Shown here: one piece after another, positions 8,013 to 16,383 of the stretch
Numbering within the stretch: position 1 is the stretch's first letter
Layout of the letters: every line of letters starts with the position of its first letter
Source: a virus
Direction: 5' to 3' (one strand)
Virus record (IMG/VR): IMGVR_UViG_3300009149_003930
Location: 1 to 36,061 of that record
DNA length: 36,061 nt
Notes under the pieces: model-generated
What the model saw: the letters and a program-made list of their open reading frames with translations, nothing else
What the model was told of the DNA's origin: nothing
Databases searched by the model: none
Made by a program: the position numbers and the translations under genes

Positions 8013-9135
8013 TTGACCTTCTACCCGGTTGCAACTTTCTTTTAGGAGAAGGCTTCTGCCTCTCTTTGACAGCCTTGTCTATATCATCAAAGATTTCTTC
8101 AGCATCTTCATCTACTAGATCCTGTGTCTTGGGGACTGCCTTTCTACGAGCAGGAGGTGTAGGATGTTTTCCCACTCGTCTCTTAGGCTTCTCTTCTTCC
8201 TCTAAGGGTTCCTCCTCAAGAGGTTCCTCTTCCAGAAGTTCATCATCAAGGAGTTCGTCATCAGCCATATCTTCAAGAGCATCTTCGGAAGTGTCGTCGT
8301 CTTCTTCAAGAATCTCATCATCAAGAGGCTCTTCTTCAACATCTCTTCTTTCCCTGGTTCTTCTTTTGGAAGTCTGTTCTCTGGACGGACGTCTTTTAGT
8401 TTCAGATCTTCTTGGTCGTCTCCTGGAAGATCTCTCTTCATCCTCATCAACATTCTTACCAGACTCAGCAAGATCAACAGCATCAGCGACTTCATCCGCT
8501 ACATCTTGTAAAGCATCCATGTCTGGTTCAGCTAAGAACTTGCTCAAATCTGCTGCCTCTGACAAAAGGGCCTTGATACCACTCCGTGTCTTATCTACTG
8601 GAGAAACCTTTGGGAGGACAACTACAGTATATTCTGTGTCAATTCCTTTCCCTGTCCTCTTGATCTTGACATCTGATCCCTTGATTGGATCAGTTAGATC
8701 ATTGCAATCTGGATCAAGAATGTATTCAACAAGTGGTTGCATGATCTGTCTGCCACACATCAATACTTGAGGCCCTGCCTTTATGTCATTACGATCTATA
8801 ACATTCAGATAATGTCTAGTTGTCGCTCTGAACTTGCTCGCAACCTTTTTAGCTCTCCTACTGCCCTTGTATGCTGTACTAACCTCTGCACAGACTGGAC
8901 AGTCCTCACCGAATGCCAAGGCTGGGCACTGAATGCCTTTTCTGTCTCCTGTTGGTTCAGTGTAATAATGATAGGCTGTCTCTACATTGAAGGTCTCCAT
9001 ATCTCCTACAGGAGGCAAGATTCTCAATACTGTTGTTCCTGTCTCCAGATTCAGAAACTTTGTGTCTCCAAATCTGCCTGACTCATCCCAACGCCTCTGA
9101 AGCTCTCTGAGCTTATCAAGATTCTGCTTTGTCAT
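8005..9135 (-). CDS. Single-stranded DNA-binding protein, gp32-like, with long charged tail
   Basis: A 376-residue protein. The N-terminal part resembles gp32-type SSBs: TVLRILPP opens the fold, and H56, C70, C79 and C82 (CPALAFGEDCPVC) match the His-Cys-Cys-Cys zinc site spacing of T4 gp32. From about residue 235 the protein is low complexity: first a basic RRRPRRSETKRR block, then long Asp/Glu runs (EEEPLEEEPLEEEE), then a basic end (PSPKRKLQPGRRSNG). Acidic tails of SSBs recruit replication partners; the basic extreme end is unusual. The start at 9135 has AGGAG seven bases upstream; the open frame extends 33 codons further but has no ribosome site there. The tail DNA is repetitive, which explains a long Ser-rich frame on the other strand. 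Confidence 0.87.
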   Translation of the reverse strand: MTKQNLDKLRELQRRWDESGRFGDTKFLNLETGTTVLRILPPVGDMETFNVETAYHYYTEPTGDRKGIQCPALAFGEDCPVCAEVSTAYKGSRRAKKVASKFRATTRHYLNVIDRNDIKAGPQVLMCGRQIMQPLVEYILDPDCNDLTDPIKGSDVKIKRTGKGIDTEYTVVVLPKVSPVDKTRSGIKALLSEAADLSKFLAEPDMDALQDVADEVADAVDLAESGKNVDEDEERSSRRRPRRSETKRRPSREQTSKRRTRERRDVEEEPLDDEILEEDDDTSEDALEDMADDELLDDELLEEEPLEEEPLEEEEKPKRRVGKHPTPPARRKAVPKTQDLVDEDAEEIFDDIDKAVKERQKPSPKRKLQPGRRSNG

Positions 9136-9145
9136 CTGTCTTCTC

Positions 9146-9739
9146 CTATGTTCTGTCTGTGTAAGATTCTGCTTTACGAATTCCAGCCAATGCCTGAAGC
9201 ATTCCGGCTCTTTGGTCAAATGCTGACCTAACAACTCCTACATATCCCAAGTTCTTGGTAGCTTTTCGCATTCTGTCCTTTAGACTCACCACATCCTCAT
9301 TTATCTCCACACGAGCTTTGATATCATCGACTGTTGCTAGTTTGACTTTCTCCAATTGCTTGGCTTGTACCTTACAATTGGTAGCCTTTTCCTTCATTTC
9401 TGCCTTTGCCTCTTCCTCTCCTTTCCCAAAACCCTTAGAGATCATTTCAAAAGAATTTGCATCCTGCAGCAGTTTACTTTGCTTGTCCAATGATCTATTA
9501 AGGGCCTCACGATCCTTGTCTCGTTCCTCTATAGTAAGATTTTGCCTCTTATCATTGAGTTCTATTTCCAAGCCTTGTAAAACAGACTTTGCCTGGATGT
9601 AAGATGCTGCCCATTGAGCACTTTTAGAAGCCTGAGTACAGAGTTCTGCTGAAAGATCTTCAGGGTCTATTATGAGCAATTTCTGAAGATCTACCACCAT
9701 AGTCTTCTTCCCGACGGTTACTGGAATCTTTTGTTTCAT
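9146..9739 (-). CDS. Probable UvsY-like recombination mediator
   Basis: A 197-residue, highly helical, charged protein with no catalytic motif. It is encoded between the polymerase and the SSB, and a RecA/UvsX gene follows two genes on. Its layout resembles UvsY: an N-terminal helix with SKSAQWAASYIQAKSVLQ, a long Lys/Glu-rich middle, and a C-terminal helix ending FDQRAGMLQALAGIRK. UvsY loads UvsX onto SSB-covered DNA. The assignment is inference from layout and position; there is no diagnostic residue. The ATG at 9739 has a very strong AAGGAGGT six bases upstream and overlaps the polymerase stop. The gene ends in TAG. Confidence 0.55.
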   Translation of the reverse strand: MKQKIPVTVGKKTMVVDLQKLLIIDPEDLSAELCTQASKSAQWAASYIQAKSVLQGLEIELNDKRQNLTIEERDKDREALNRSLDKQSKLLQDANSFEMISKGFGKGEEEAKAEMKEKATNCKVQAKQLEKVKLATVDDIKARVEINEDVVSLKDRMRKATKNLGYVGVVRSAFDQRAGMLQALAGIRKAESYTDRT

Positions 9740-12324
9740 ATTACAACCTCCTTTGCCTTTGCCTTTGCTTTGGCCCACGAAGAGCCTATTTTTATGTCTA
9801 TTCTTAAGGGTACAGTTAACCAATCAGTATCTAGCTCAGGAAAGATATGCTTGAGAACAGCAACGGGCCTAGTAAATGCCTTTTGAACTAAAACAACAAC
9901 TTGTCCCTCCTCTCCTGGGTACACATCTAGAAGTGCAGAATCATGAACTGTGTTAATTATTAGAGAATTAAGCTTGTATTTCTTCAATAGCTTCCCAAGA
10001 AACGTTACCGCTGACAGGGTAAGATCTGATGCAGAGGCCTGGATACGAGCATTGACTGCTTGTCGTTCTGCCTCCATCCTGCTTCCAATGTTTTCAGACA
10101 CAACTGACCTCAGTCTTCTTATCCGACCAAAAAGAGATGGCACTTGTCCATCACTATATAAGAGACTTTTTGATTTCTTGATGTAAACTCCCACTCCTCG
10201 GAACTTCTTGAAATACTCCATGAGCAGACCCTCTATTTCCTCTGGAGTGGAATCAACCAGGTGAGCGACCGTCTTCGCACCTGCGCCATATATTAATGCA
10301 AAATGGGCGTCTTTGGCACAATCTCTCTGCTTCTTCACAATCTCTTCAGGTTTACAGTCATACATAGTTGCTGCTACGAGGCGATGAGGATCTCCCCCAG
10401 AAGACAATATCTTACCTAGCGACGGATCTTGGGCATACATCTGAAGTACTCTGATTTCCATTTGAGCATAATCCGCCTCTAGGATCTTTCCACCCTTCCA
10501 TCGAGAGATGAACAGGCTCTTAATGTCTTTAGCTAACTCTGCATCCCTGGAAGGAATGTTCTGAAGATTGGGTTGACGACAGGCCAATCGTCCACTTACA
10601 GTCCCATGTAATGAGAAACTGGTGTGGACCCGTCCGTCCTCAGTATCACTGTGCTCATGATATGGTATGAGATAAGTCCCAAGAATCTTTGAGGTTTTGG
10701 CTCCCTCTAACAACAGTTCTATAATGCCTGTTTGATCCCTATCTTTTAGTTTCTCTAGAGCCTCTTGAGATACTGCTGGAGCATGCTTCTTTGCAGTTCT
10801 CGTCATTACTGGTAATTGAAGCCCAAGAGAATGATTAAACAACAAGTCCCCTAATTGGGTAGGACTTCCTGGATTGAACTGTTTGTCCTTTCTGATCTTA
10901 TCCTCATTGATTTTTCTTGGTGGCACATCTTTGCCAGTATTGGCCTTCTTCTGTTCTGCCTTCTCTTTAGCCAATTCTGTGGCTTCTTCAAGAGCTTGAT
11001 TTATAACGGCCTCCTCCCACTGTTGTACAACAGGATGGGAGCATATCTCAGTATGAATCTCTTGGAGCCTATCAGAGTATTTGGCAGTCAAATGATTGAG
11101 TTGCTTTTTGTCAATTTGAGCTCCAGCATGTTCTATCCCAGCCACTGCAATTGAACACCGTGAGAGCCACTTGGCAAAAGGTACCAAGTCCTCCTCTGCC
11201 AAGTCCTTGTGAATCTTGTAGAATACCTCTCTTGTGGCAATGGCATCTCCTGCCGAGTAGGGCTCAAGAATCTTTATGGGAACATACTCCAAATCCCCCA
11301 TACCAAGCTTGTGTTCTTTGAGATAAATATCCAAGCCTTTGTCATAGCCTGCTATGCTATTAGCATATGTCCAACAGAGGTTCTTTAGACTATGATGTCC
11401 TGGTCGTTCATCTAATGCATAAGACATAAGCATTGTATCTGCCCAGATTCCAGGATTTATACCCATCTTCTGCCAGAACCATTTGATATCAAACTTCCAA
11501 TTTTGTCCTACAACTCTTGGCTTTGTCTCTGCAAAGAAATTATCCAGAAGACTACGGAGGTTTGCTCTCTCTCCATTCTTCCAAGGAGCACCGGGATGAT
11601 CTACTGGGAGTACATATGCTTTCCCATCAGCTCCTGCAGTGAATGACATAAGGAGTATCTTTGTATTGGCTTTGTATGGAGATAGCCCAGTAGTTTCCAG
11701 ATCAGCAAAGAACAGAGATCGTTTAGGAATACCAGACAACACTTTTTCTAAACCTGAAATTGTCCGGATTACACTGTATCGTATCTTGATCTTCTCTCTA
11801 GAGGATATTTTCCTAGCTAGAATCAAGTCTTCTATGAGATCAGGCATATACCCAATATTCCTACCTATGTAGGCCGGATGCCAAGTGCAAACAGCTAGAC
11901 CATGAGGAGTCCTAAGAACATTCCCACGCCAAATGCTCACAGGAGTCTTCTTGGCTAATGCTCTAACAGCAACACCTCCACACAGAACCAGGACATCTGG
12001 CTTAACAGCTTCGATTTCTTCTCTAAGATGTGGAAGACAATGCTTGACTACCAAAGATTCTGGGGTTTCATTCTCAGGAGGCCTACATTGGACAACATTG
12101 GAGACATAAACATCTTCTCTGTCTATTCCAGCCTCCTGTAGACACCGATTCAAAACCTTTCCTGATGGACCTATGAAGGGGAAGCCTTCCATCTCCTCAA
12201 CATATCCTGGAGCCTCTCCCACTATGAATATCTTGGCCTCAGAGTTTCCATATCCTGGAACCTGTTTAGATCCTTGGAAGGGACAATCTTGACAAATGTC
12301 AACAAGCTTGGTATTCTTGGTCAT
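9736..12324 (-). CDS. Family-4 uracil-DNA glycosylase fused to DNA polymerase I
   Basis: An 862-residue fusion. Residues 1-180 form a family-4 uracil-DNA glycosylase: cluster cysteines C11, C14, C80 and C96, active-site motif VGEAPGYVEE, FIGPSGKVLN, and the HPAY motif at about 149-152. Residues 200-400 form a 3'-5' proofreading exonuclease starting FFADLETTGLS. The C-terminal half is a family A polymerase: VSGRLACRQPNLQNIPSR, motif A LEADYAQMEIRVL, motif B KDAHFALIYGAG, and motif C NTVHDSALLDV. It is the main replicative polymerase here; the 5' nuclease is encoded separately. The glycosylase may excise uracil, or sense it ahead of synthesis. The ATG overlaps the upstream stop and has GGAG six bases before it. 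Confidence 0.95.
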   Translation of the reverse strand: MTKNTKLVDICQDCPFQGSKQVPGYGNSEAKIFIVGEAPGYVEEMEGFPFIGPSGKVLNRCLQEAGIDREDVYVSNVVQCRPPENETPESLVVKHCLPHLREEIEAVKPDVLVLCGGVAVRALAKKTPVSIWRGNVLRTPHGLAVCTWHPAYIGRNIGYMPDLIEDLILARKISSREKIKIRYSVIRTISGLEKVLSGIPKRSLFFADLETTGLSPYKANTKILLMSFTAGADGKAYVLPVDHPGAPWKNGERANLRSLLDNFFAETKPRVVGQNWKFDIKWFWQKMGINPGIWADTMLMSYALDERPGHHSLKNLCWTYANSIAGYDKGLDIYLKEHKLGMGDLEYVPIKILEPYSAGDAIATREVFYKIHKDLAEEDLVPFAKWLSRCSIAVAGIEHAGAQIDKKQLNHLTAKYSDRLQEIHTEICSHPVVQQWEEAVINQALEEATELAKEKAEQKKANTGKDVPPRKINEDKIRKDKQFNPGSPTQLGDLLFNHSLGLQLPVMTRTAKKHAPAVSQEALEKLKDRDQTGIIELLLEGAKTSKILGTYLIPYHEHSDTEDGRVHTSFSLHGTVSGRLACRQPNLQNIPSRDAELAKDIKSLFISRWKGGKILEADYAQMEIRVLQMYAQDPSLGKILSSGGDPHRLVAATMYDCKPEEIVKKQRDCAKDAHFALIYGAGAKTVAHLVDSTPEEIEGLLMEYFKKFRGVGVYIKKSKSLLYSDGQVPSLFGRIRRLRSVVSENIGSRMEAERQAVNARIQASASDLTLSAVTFLGKLLKKYKLNSLIINTVHDSALLDVYPGEEGQVVVLVQKAFTRPVAVLKHIFPELDTDWLTVPLRIDIKIGSSWAKAKAKAKEVVI

Positions 12325-12497
12325 GGAGTTCTCCGTTTACTAGGAAACTTTTGGTACTTCCATTCATAGGACCATCTTTCCTGCCATACATCACATCTTG
12401 CACACCATCTAGTGGGATACAAATAGTAATGTTCACAGCCATAGACCCACTTGTGAAAGCCAAGCCAGCATAAGACTCGCCAAACTTTGGTTACCAC
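12321..12497 (-). CDS. Small Cys/Trp-rich zinc-binding-like protein (58 aa)
   Basis: This short frame fills what otherwise looks like a gap. It starts at a GTG (12497) that overlaps the TAA of the upstream gene, with GAGG seven bases before it, and its TGA overlaps the polymerase ATG. The sequence reads RVLCWLGFHKWVYGCEHYY, then RWCARCDVWQ, an LCxLGxHxW...RxCxxC pattern seen in many small phage zinc proteins. It is rich in aromatic and basic residues. Function unknown; coupling to the polymerase is by overlap only. Confidence 0.8.
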   Translation of the reverse strand: MVTKVWRVLCWLGFHKWVYGCEHYYLYPTRWCARCDVWQERWSYEWKYQKFPSKRRTP

Positions 12498-12778
12498 TTT
12501 GCTGCCTCAGTTCTTTGTTGATCTTGTTGATCTTGTCGGGTCTGTTCCATCTGTTTCATCTTTGTAAAACAATTATTGCAAAGAATTCCTAAGCCACTAC
12601 CTACCGTTGAAGACCAAAACAATGTTTCAGACGGAATGTGTGCTGAGCATAAATTACATTCACAATCTACTAACAAATAACGATGTGAAACTCTAAGAAT
12701 GTTGGCATATTGCTTATCAGTCAGTTTGTTCGGGTCGATGTCTGACAGTGCTATGCTGGGTGGCAATAGATGGCTCAT
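12491..12778 (-). CDS. Hypothetical zinc-ribbon-like protein (95 aa)
   Basis: A 95-residue protein with paired cysteines: CECNLC near residue 40 and LCNNC near residue 68, consistent with a four-Cys zinc ribbon. The C-terminal end is Gln-rich (RQDQQDQQRTE). AGGAGG precedes the ATG. It is the first member of the tight cluster leading into the polymerase gene. No family recognised. Confidence 0.75.
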   Translation of the reverse strand: MSHLLPPSIALSDIDPNKLTDKQYANILRVSHRYLLVDCECNLCSAHIPSETLFWSSTVGSGLGILCNNCFTKMKQMEQTRQDQQDQQRTEAAKW

Positions 12779-12803
12779 CGTTCAATCCTCCTCATATAGT
12801 CTC

Positions 12804-13175
12804 CTAGTCCACTACAAATTGCATGGCGTCATTTTCTGATTCTCTTTTGGCCTGATTGAACTTCTTGAAGTCTTTCTCACAAGCCTTCTGGATGCGATCT
12901 CCGATGGCTTCGATCTTTTCAGGAGAATTGAACCTCTCTATATCAGGCTTGCCGCCTATCCCCTTCAGTATAAAGTCTTTCACTATCTTCGGATGTGACA
13001 CCTTTGGTTGAAAGTCGTAGCATTTTAGTTGCCCGTTACCACTACTACGAAGATCAAGATGATGATGTGTGCACAGTTCAGCATCATCGCATGGTCCATC
13101 TTCTGGGCAGAATGTGTGGAACTTACAATTTCTTGCGTCGCAATGAATCAATCGCTTGGTCATATTTGTGCTCAT
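12804..13175 (-). CDS. Hypothetical Cys/His-rich protein (123 aa)
   Basis: The N-terminal 50 residues hold many Cys and His residues (IHCDARNCKFHTFC, PCDDAELCTHHH, LKCYDF), suggesting one or two metal sites. The C-terminal half is charged and helical. The ribosome site is weak (GAGATG). It ends in TAG. Not recognised. Confidence 0.7.
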   Translation of the reverse strand: MSTNMTKRLIHCDARNCKFHTFCPEDGPCDDAELCTHHHLDLRSSGNGQLKCYDFQPKVSHPKIVKDFILKGIGGKPDIERFNSPEKIEAIGDRIQKACEKDFKKFNQAKRESENDAMQFVVD

Positions 13176-13222
13176 TGTGTCATCTCATCCGTTGCATTGT
13201 TCTGTAAAGTCAGTACTCCAAC

Positions 13223-13405
13223 TCATCGCTCCACCACCTTTGCTCCATTCAACCTGACGTGGATTATGTTCTTATGTTGGTCAACAATAATTGCCGTCCC
13301 GTTACCAAATGTAGATTGCACCGTGCCAGTAACCGGGTCATCGGGTGGGTATTTATCGACTATCATCGCCATTATGACCCTTCCTACAAGAGCATCTGCG
13401 TTCAT
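13223..13405 (-). CDS. Small hypothetical protein (60 aa)
   Basis: A 60-residue frame starting MNADALVGRVIMAMIVDKYP and ending AKVVER. Its ATG overlaps the TGA of the gene upstream, and both proteins end in the same VER tripeptide. It has the hydrophobic pattern of a small beta-barrel fold. Not recognised. Confidence 0.6.
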   Translation of the reverse strand: MNADALVGRVIMAMIVDKYPPDDPVTGTVQSTFGNGTAIIVDQHKNIIHVRLNGAKVVER

Positions 13406-13617
13406 CGCTCCACCACCTCCATTTTCTTAAGAGAAATATAGCTGCCCTGCGGGTGAGTGAAAAGGTATCCCGGCTCGCAATCTCCGCATCCATCCTCATC
13501 GCAATGCGACATAATGGAGCCATCGGCAAGCTTACATTCACAATCGTCACAGTCATCAAGTAGCCCATCGTAACCATTCTCCTTGAGCCAGTTCTCGACT
13601 ATTTCCTTGACAGTCAT
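13402..13617 (-). CDS. Small Cys-rich phage protein (71 aa)
   Basis: It starts MTVKEIVENWLKENGYDGL, a helical beginning found in small phage proteins, followed by cysteine pairs in DDCDDCEC and CDEDGCGDCEPGYL that probably bind a metal. AGGAG lies ten bases before the ATG. Overlap with the next gene indicates coupling. Function unknown. Confidence 0.7.
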   Translation of the reverse strand: MTVKEIVENWLKENGYDGLLDDCDDCECKLADGSIMSHCDEDGCGDCEPGYLFTHPQGSYISLKKMEVVER

Positions 13618-13636
13618 GTCTTGTTCTCCTCGTCTG

Positions 13637-13990
13637 TTACAACTGCGGAGGCGTGCTGTTCTCAGGCTTGAGTGCGGCTAGAGCCTCTTGAATCTCCCAA
13701 ACCAGCTTCCATATTGTGATGCTGGTATGTATGTGTTTATAGTCTGGATGAGATCGCCATCGATTTACCGCTCCTATCAGCCGCTCGACAAGGGGCTGCT
13801 GGTTGACGAGGGATAGTATGAGTTTGAGTTCATCTGCCTCTGCTCCAACAAGTATCTCGCCAAAGCACCAAATAATTTCACCGTTGGCGTCAACCATGTA
13901 TGACTTGTACTCACCTTCCTCATACTCACGAGTTTCAATAGCCCAGGGAATTGGATGCGCTGCCAGTAACGCTTTCCATTGCTCGTTCAT
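13637..13990 (-). CDS. Hypothetical protein (117 aa)
   Basis: A soluble 117-residue protein with GGAGG before its ATG. The N-terminal half (PWAIETREYEEGEYKSYMVD, then NGEIIWCFGE) looks like beta strands and the C-terminal half is helical. No recognised family. The open region on the other strand is a shadow. Confidence 0.65.
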   Translation of the reverse strand: MNEQWKALLAAHPIPWAIETREYEEGEYKSYMVDANGEIIWCFGEILVGAEADELKLILSLVNQQPLVERLIGAVNRWRSHPDYKHIHTSITIWKLVWEIQEALAALKPENSTPPQL

Positions 13991-14014
13991 ACGTCCTCCA
14001 TTTTGTCTCTCAAT

Positions 14015-14416
14015 CTACTCCAGTTCCTTTAGTACAGTTTCAATCTCTTGTTGCAACTCCTTTGGAAACTTGTCCACTCGCCTTGTTAGCCACAAGAGGC
14101 CATAGACAACCAAGTCTAAGAGGCTAGAGGTTGCCCCACTGTCAGGTATGAAACCATTGGCCTGTATGTTGGCCAGATTCTGTGGATTGCCATAAACTGT
14201 TTTAAGCCTGTCAAATTTCCGGGCAAGATTATAGAACGCTGAAACCTCTTGTCCTTCCCAATAGGAAGAACCATATCTCAGAGCCTTTACCTTGTGGGTA
14301 GCAATTATGACATAAGTAAGATCAGTTAGATTTATTGGAGCATCTAGCTCTGGGGTACTTGGCAAAGTCCTTGATATCTCAGCCAAATCTTGGACAAGTC
14401 CTGCTAGATCAAACAT
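14015..14416 (-). CDS. Hypothetical protein, possibly nucleotide-modification-associated (133 aa)
   Basis: A helical 133-residue protein. The stretch KALRYGSSYW followed by FYNLARKFDRLKTVYG and then LLDLVVYGLLWL resembles small phage and bacterial proteins that sit with nucleotide-modifying enzymes (Nmad1/DUF1599-like); I infer this from pattern memory only. It overlaps the HD nucleotidase gene by eight bases, and the thymidylate-synthase-family gene is next upstream, which fits nucleotide metabolism. AAGGGGG precedes the ATG. It ends in TAG. Confidence 0.6.
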   Translation of the reverse strand: MFDLAGLVQDLAEISRTLPSTPELDAPINLTDLTYVIIATHKVKALRYGSSYWEGQEVSAFYNLARKFDRLKTVYGNPQNLANIQANGFIPDSGATSSLLDLVVYGLLWLTRRVDKFPKELQQEIETVLKELE

Positions 14417-15026
14417 TTATTAACCCCCTTCTTGATTCCTTTGTTACTACAAAGCTCTTTAATTGGTGGACAACATCCGAAAACCACTTTGAGCAACTGT
14501 CATGTCCCGACTGCTCTACAGCCATATCATCTAGGTGCTCTATGCAGACTTTGAGCAGGTTGTCAATAGAGACATTACCCATCCTTCGCTCTTCTACAAG
14601 ATATATGGTCAACTCCAGGAGATCAGCCATCTGGAGAATATCATGGGCTATCTTACCTGCTAATGACCCAATCAAAACTTGCTTAAAGAGACCCCCTGCT
14701 ATCTCCAATATCTTGTCAGAGACATCCCCATGTTCAGACACCTTGTCTGCAATTGGCTTAGGGATGTCTCCTGACACAATCTCTAACACATCATGTTCTA
14801 AGGCAAGCAAGGCTAACCTTTCAAGATCAAAGCTACTCAGATCCAAATCTTGACCAATCTTCATAGCATAGAAGGTTACAAAGAAACTGTGTTCAGCAAC
14901 AGACATAGGCAAAAGCCGAGGATACACACCACACCGGATTATGTATCTCAAACGGCGGTGTTCCAACAAATTTGATAGAGGTTCTCCAATTCCTCGTGTC
15001 GTGGGATAAGGGTCAGTCTCAGTCAT
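14409..15026 (-). CDS. HD-domain phosphohydrolase, YfbR-like 5'-deoxynucleotidase
   Basis: A 205-residue HD-superfamily enzyme. SVAEHSFFV carries the first His (about 46), LALEHDVLEIVSGDIPKPI carries the HD pair (78-79) and the GD-P motif of YfbR-like nucleotidases, and LQMADLLE supplies the last Asp. Such enzymes dephosphorylate dNMPs; in phages they adjust pools or feed modified-base synthesis. It lies directly downstream of the thymidylate-synthase-family gene, overlapping it by eight bases. The ATG at 15026 has GGAGG ten bases upstream; the longer open frame (to 15083) lies inside the upstream gene. Confidence 0.82.
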   Translation of the reverse strand: MTETDPYPTTRGIGEPLSNLLEHRRLRYIIRCGVYPRLLPMSVAEHSFFVTFYAMKIGQDLDLSSFDLERLALLALEHDVLEIVSGDIPKPIADKVSEHGDVSDKILEIAGGLFKQVLIGSLAGKIAHDILQMADLLELTIYLVEERRMGNVSIDNLLKVCIEHLDDMAVEQSGHDSCSKWFSDVVHQLKSFVVTKESRRGLINV

Positions 15027-16383
15027 TGTTTTGTCTCTCCTCCCTGCTATAATTACGGCCAAAGCAATCTGGACGATGGCCATATAACAAATTCATGTAT
15101 TCCCTGTATTTGGGAAATCGTTCCTGGATCACCGGGTCTTTCCACAAGCCCTGTCTCCCTTTTTTCTTTGATCGAGACAAGAACTCAATAGCTGCCCAAG
15201 TTAGATCACAATTAGGCATCTCTATGAGAACTCTAACCAGATCCTCTTTAGTATCCCACAAGAACCGATTCTCAGATGACTTATGGATTTCCCACAACAA
15301 AAACATCTTGGCAAAAATTGACCAAGTGCCAAACTCATTAGTCATTTCCAATAATTCTGGGATGGATAGATCTGAATCCGTTCTGTCATCAGGCTCGTCA
15401 TGCTTTCTGAACTTGGCAAGTTCCCTCAGTCCCTGAGCCCAATGTACCAACTTGAACAATTGTCCAGAATCATAGAGAAAATACTGACTTATTGGAGGAA
15501 TCTTCCCTGGAAGAAGGACTTTACCTTTGAACAGTCCCTCTTGAGGCACTGGAAATGGAACTAAGAGTCGGCATAAGTCGTCTTGCCTTCCTGCACACAA
15601 TGGATTAGTAACATCTAAAATCTCTTGGACACGATTATCCATCTGGGAGTAATAGTGACTACTTCCTAAAAGGACAGTAAGATGGCCTGTCAAAACCTTT
15701 TCCCCAGCAAACTTTTCAATATATGGAGCCAATATTCTTGTCAATAGAGCCCAAAAAGAAACATTCACTCCAGTCAAACCCCAGACAAAATCTGAGCTGC
15801 GAATTGTAACCATGCAGTGGAGATGGTATAAACCTACTGTATCTTTGCGGACAAGGAACTGAAACCAATCATTGCATGGAATATCCTTGGACTGACAGTT
15901 GTCCAGAGCCGGATCGAAGATTACTCCTACTGCTCGCCTTGTGTAAAGGTCTTCATGCAACCTTTCCAAAATGGCTTTGAATTGATCTAACCCATCACCA
16001 TCTTTGTCAAAGAAACTGTACAAGTTCACAGGAGTGCGTCCCCAATTCCTTAGTCTTGGCCCATAACCTCCACGCCAGACCGTCCCATCGTCAGAGAAAT
16101 CAGTTGCTTTTGGGAGATAATGTGTTAACCAAGCTATGTCATTTCGACCTGAGAGAACCCACAAGCACTCTGCTACCGTTGCAAAGATGTTATTCCTTCT
16201 TTCAGGAAGTATGTAGATTGCCTTGTCAACTAGAATGGAGAATGATAGTCCTAAGATCTCTTTGGTCTGTTGTCCCCTAACAGAGAGGCTGAGGCCTCTC
16301 TCCCGGATGAGAGAGAGGCCCTGACCCAATAGAGACAGGCCATCTATTGCTTCAATGCTCCTGTCTGAAATAGGAAGGATCAT
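15019..16383 (-). CDS. Thymidylate synthase / pyrimidine hydroxymethylase family enzyme with long C-terminal extension
   Basis: Residues 45-250 match the thymidylate synthase fold: AECLWVLSG (Glu), WRGGYGPRLRNWG, TRRAVGV, the nucleophile in DIPCNDWFQF (C170), RSSDFVWGLTGVN with Arg195, Ser196, Asp198 and Asn207, and GSSHYY with the late His/Tyr pair. The residue after the catalytic Cys is Asn, where most synthases have His. Asn207 suggests a dUMP rather than dCMP substrate, since dCMP hydroxymethylases carry Asp there. The protein has about 200 residues beyond the core, helical and of unknown role; typical enzymes have 264-320 residues in total. It could make dTMP or 5-hydroxymethyl-dUMP; the sequence alone does not decide. 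It overlaps both neighbours. Confidence 0.82.
   Translation of the reverse strand: MILPISDRSIEAIDGLSLLGQGLSLIRERGLSLSVRGQQTKEILGLSFSILVDKAIYILPERRNNIFATVAECLWVLSGRNDIAWLTHYLPKATDFSDDGTVWRGGYGPRLRNWGRTPVNLYSFFDKDGDGLDQFKAILERLHEDLYTRRAVGVIFDPALDNCQSKDIPCNDWFQFLVRKDTVGLYHLHCMVTIRSSDFVWGLTGVNVSFWALLTRILAPYIEKFAGEKVLTGHLTVLLGSSHYYSQMDNRVQEILDVTNPLCAGRQDDLCRLLVPFPVPQEGLFKGKVLLPGKIPPISQYFLYDSGQLFKLVHWAQGLRELAKFRKHDEPDDRTDSDLSIPELLEMTNEFGTWSIFAKMFLLWEIHKSSENRFLWDTKEDLVRVLIEMPNCDLTWAAIEFLSRSKKKGRQGLWKDPVIQERFPKYREYMNLLYGHRPDCFGRNYSREERQNND

Noticed and set aside
8066-8770. Plus-strand Ser-rich frame of 234 codons
   Set aside because: It is the complement of the Glu/Asp/Arg-rich tail of the SSB gene and has no ribosome site.
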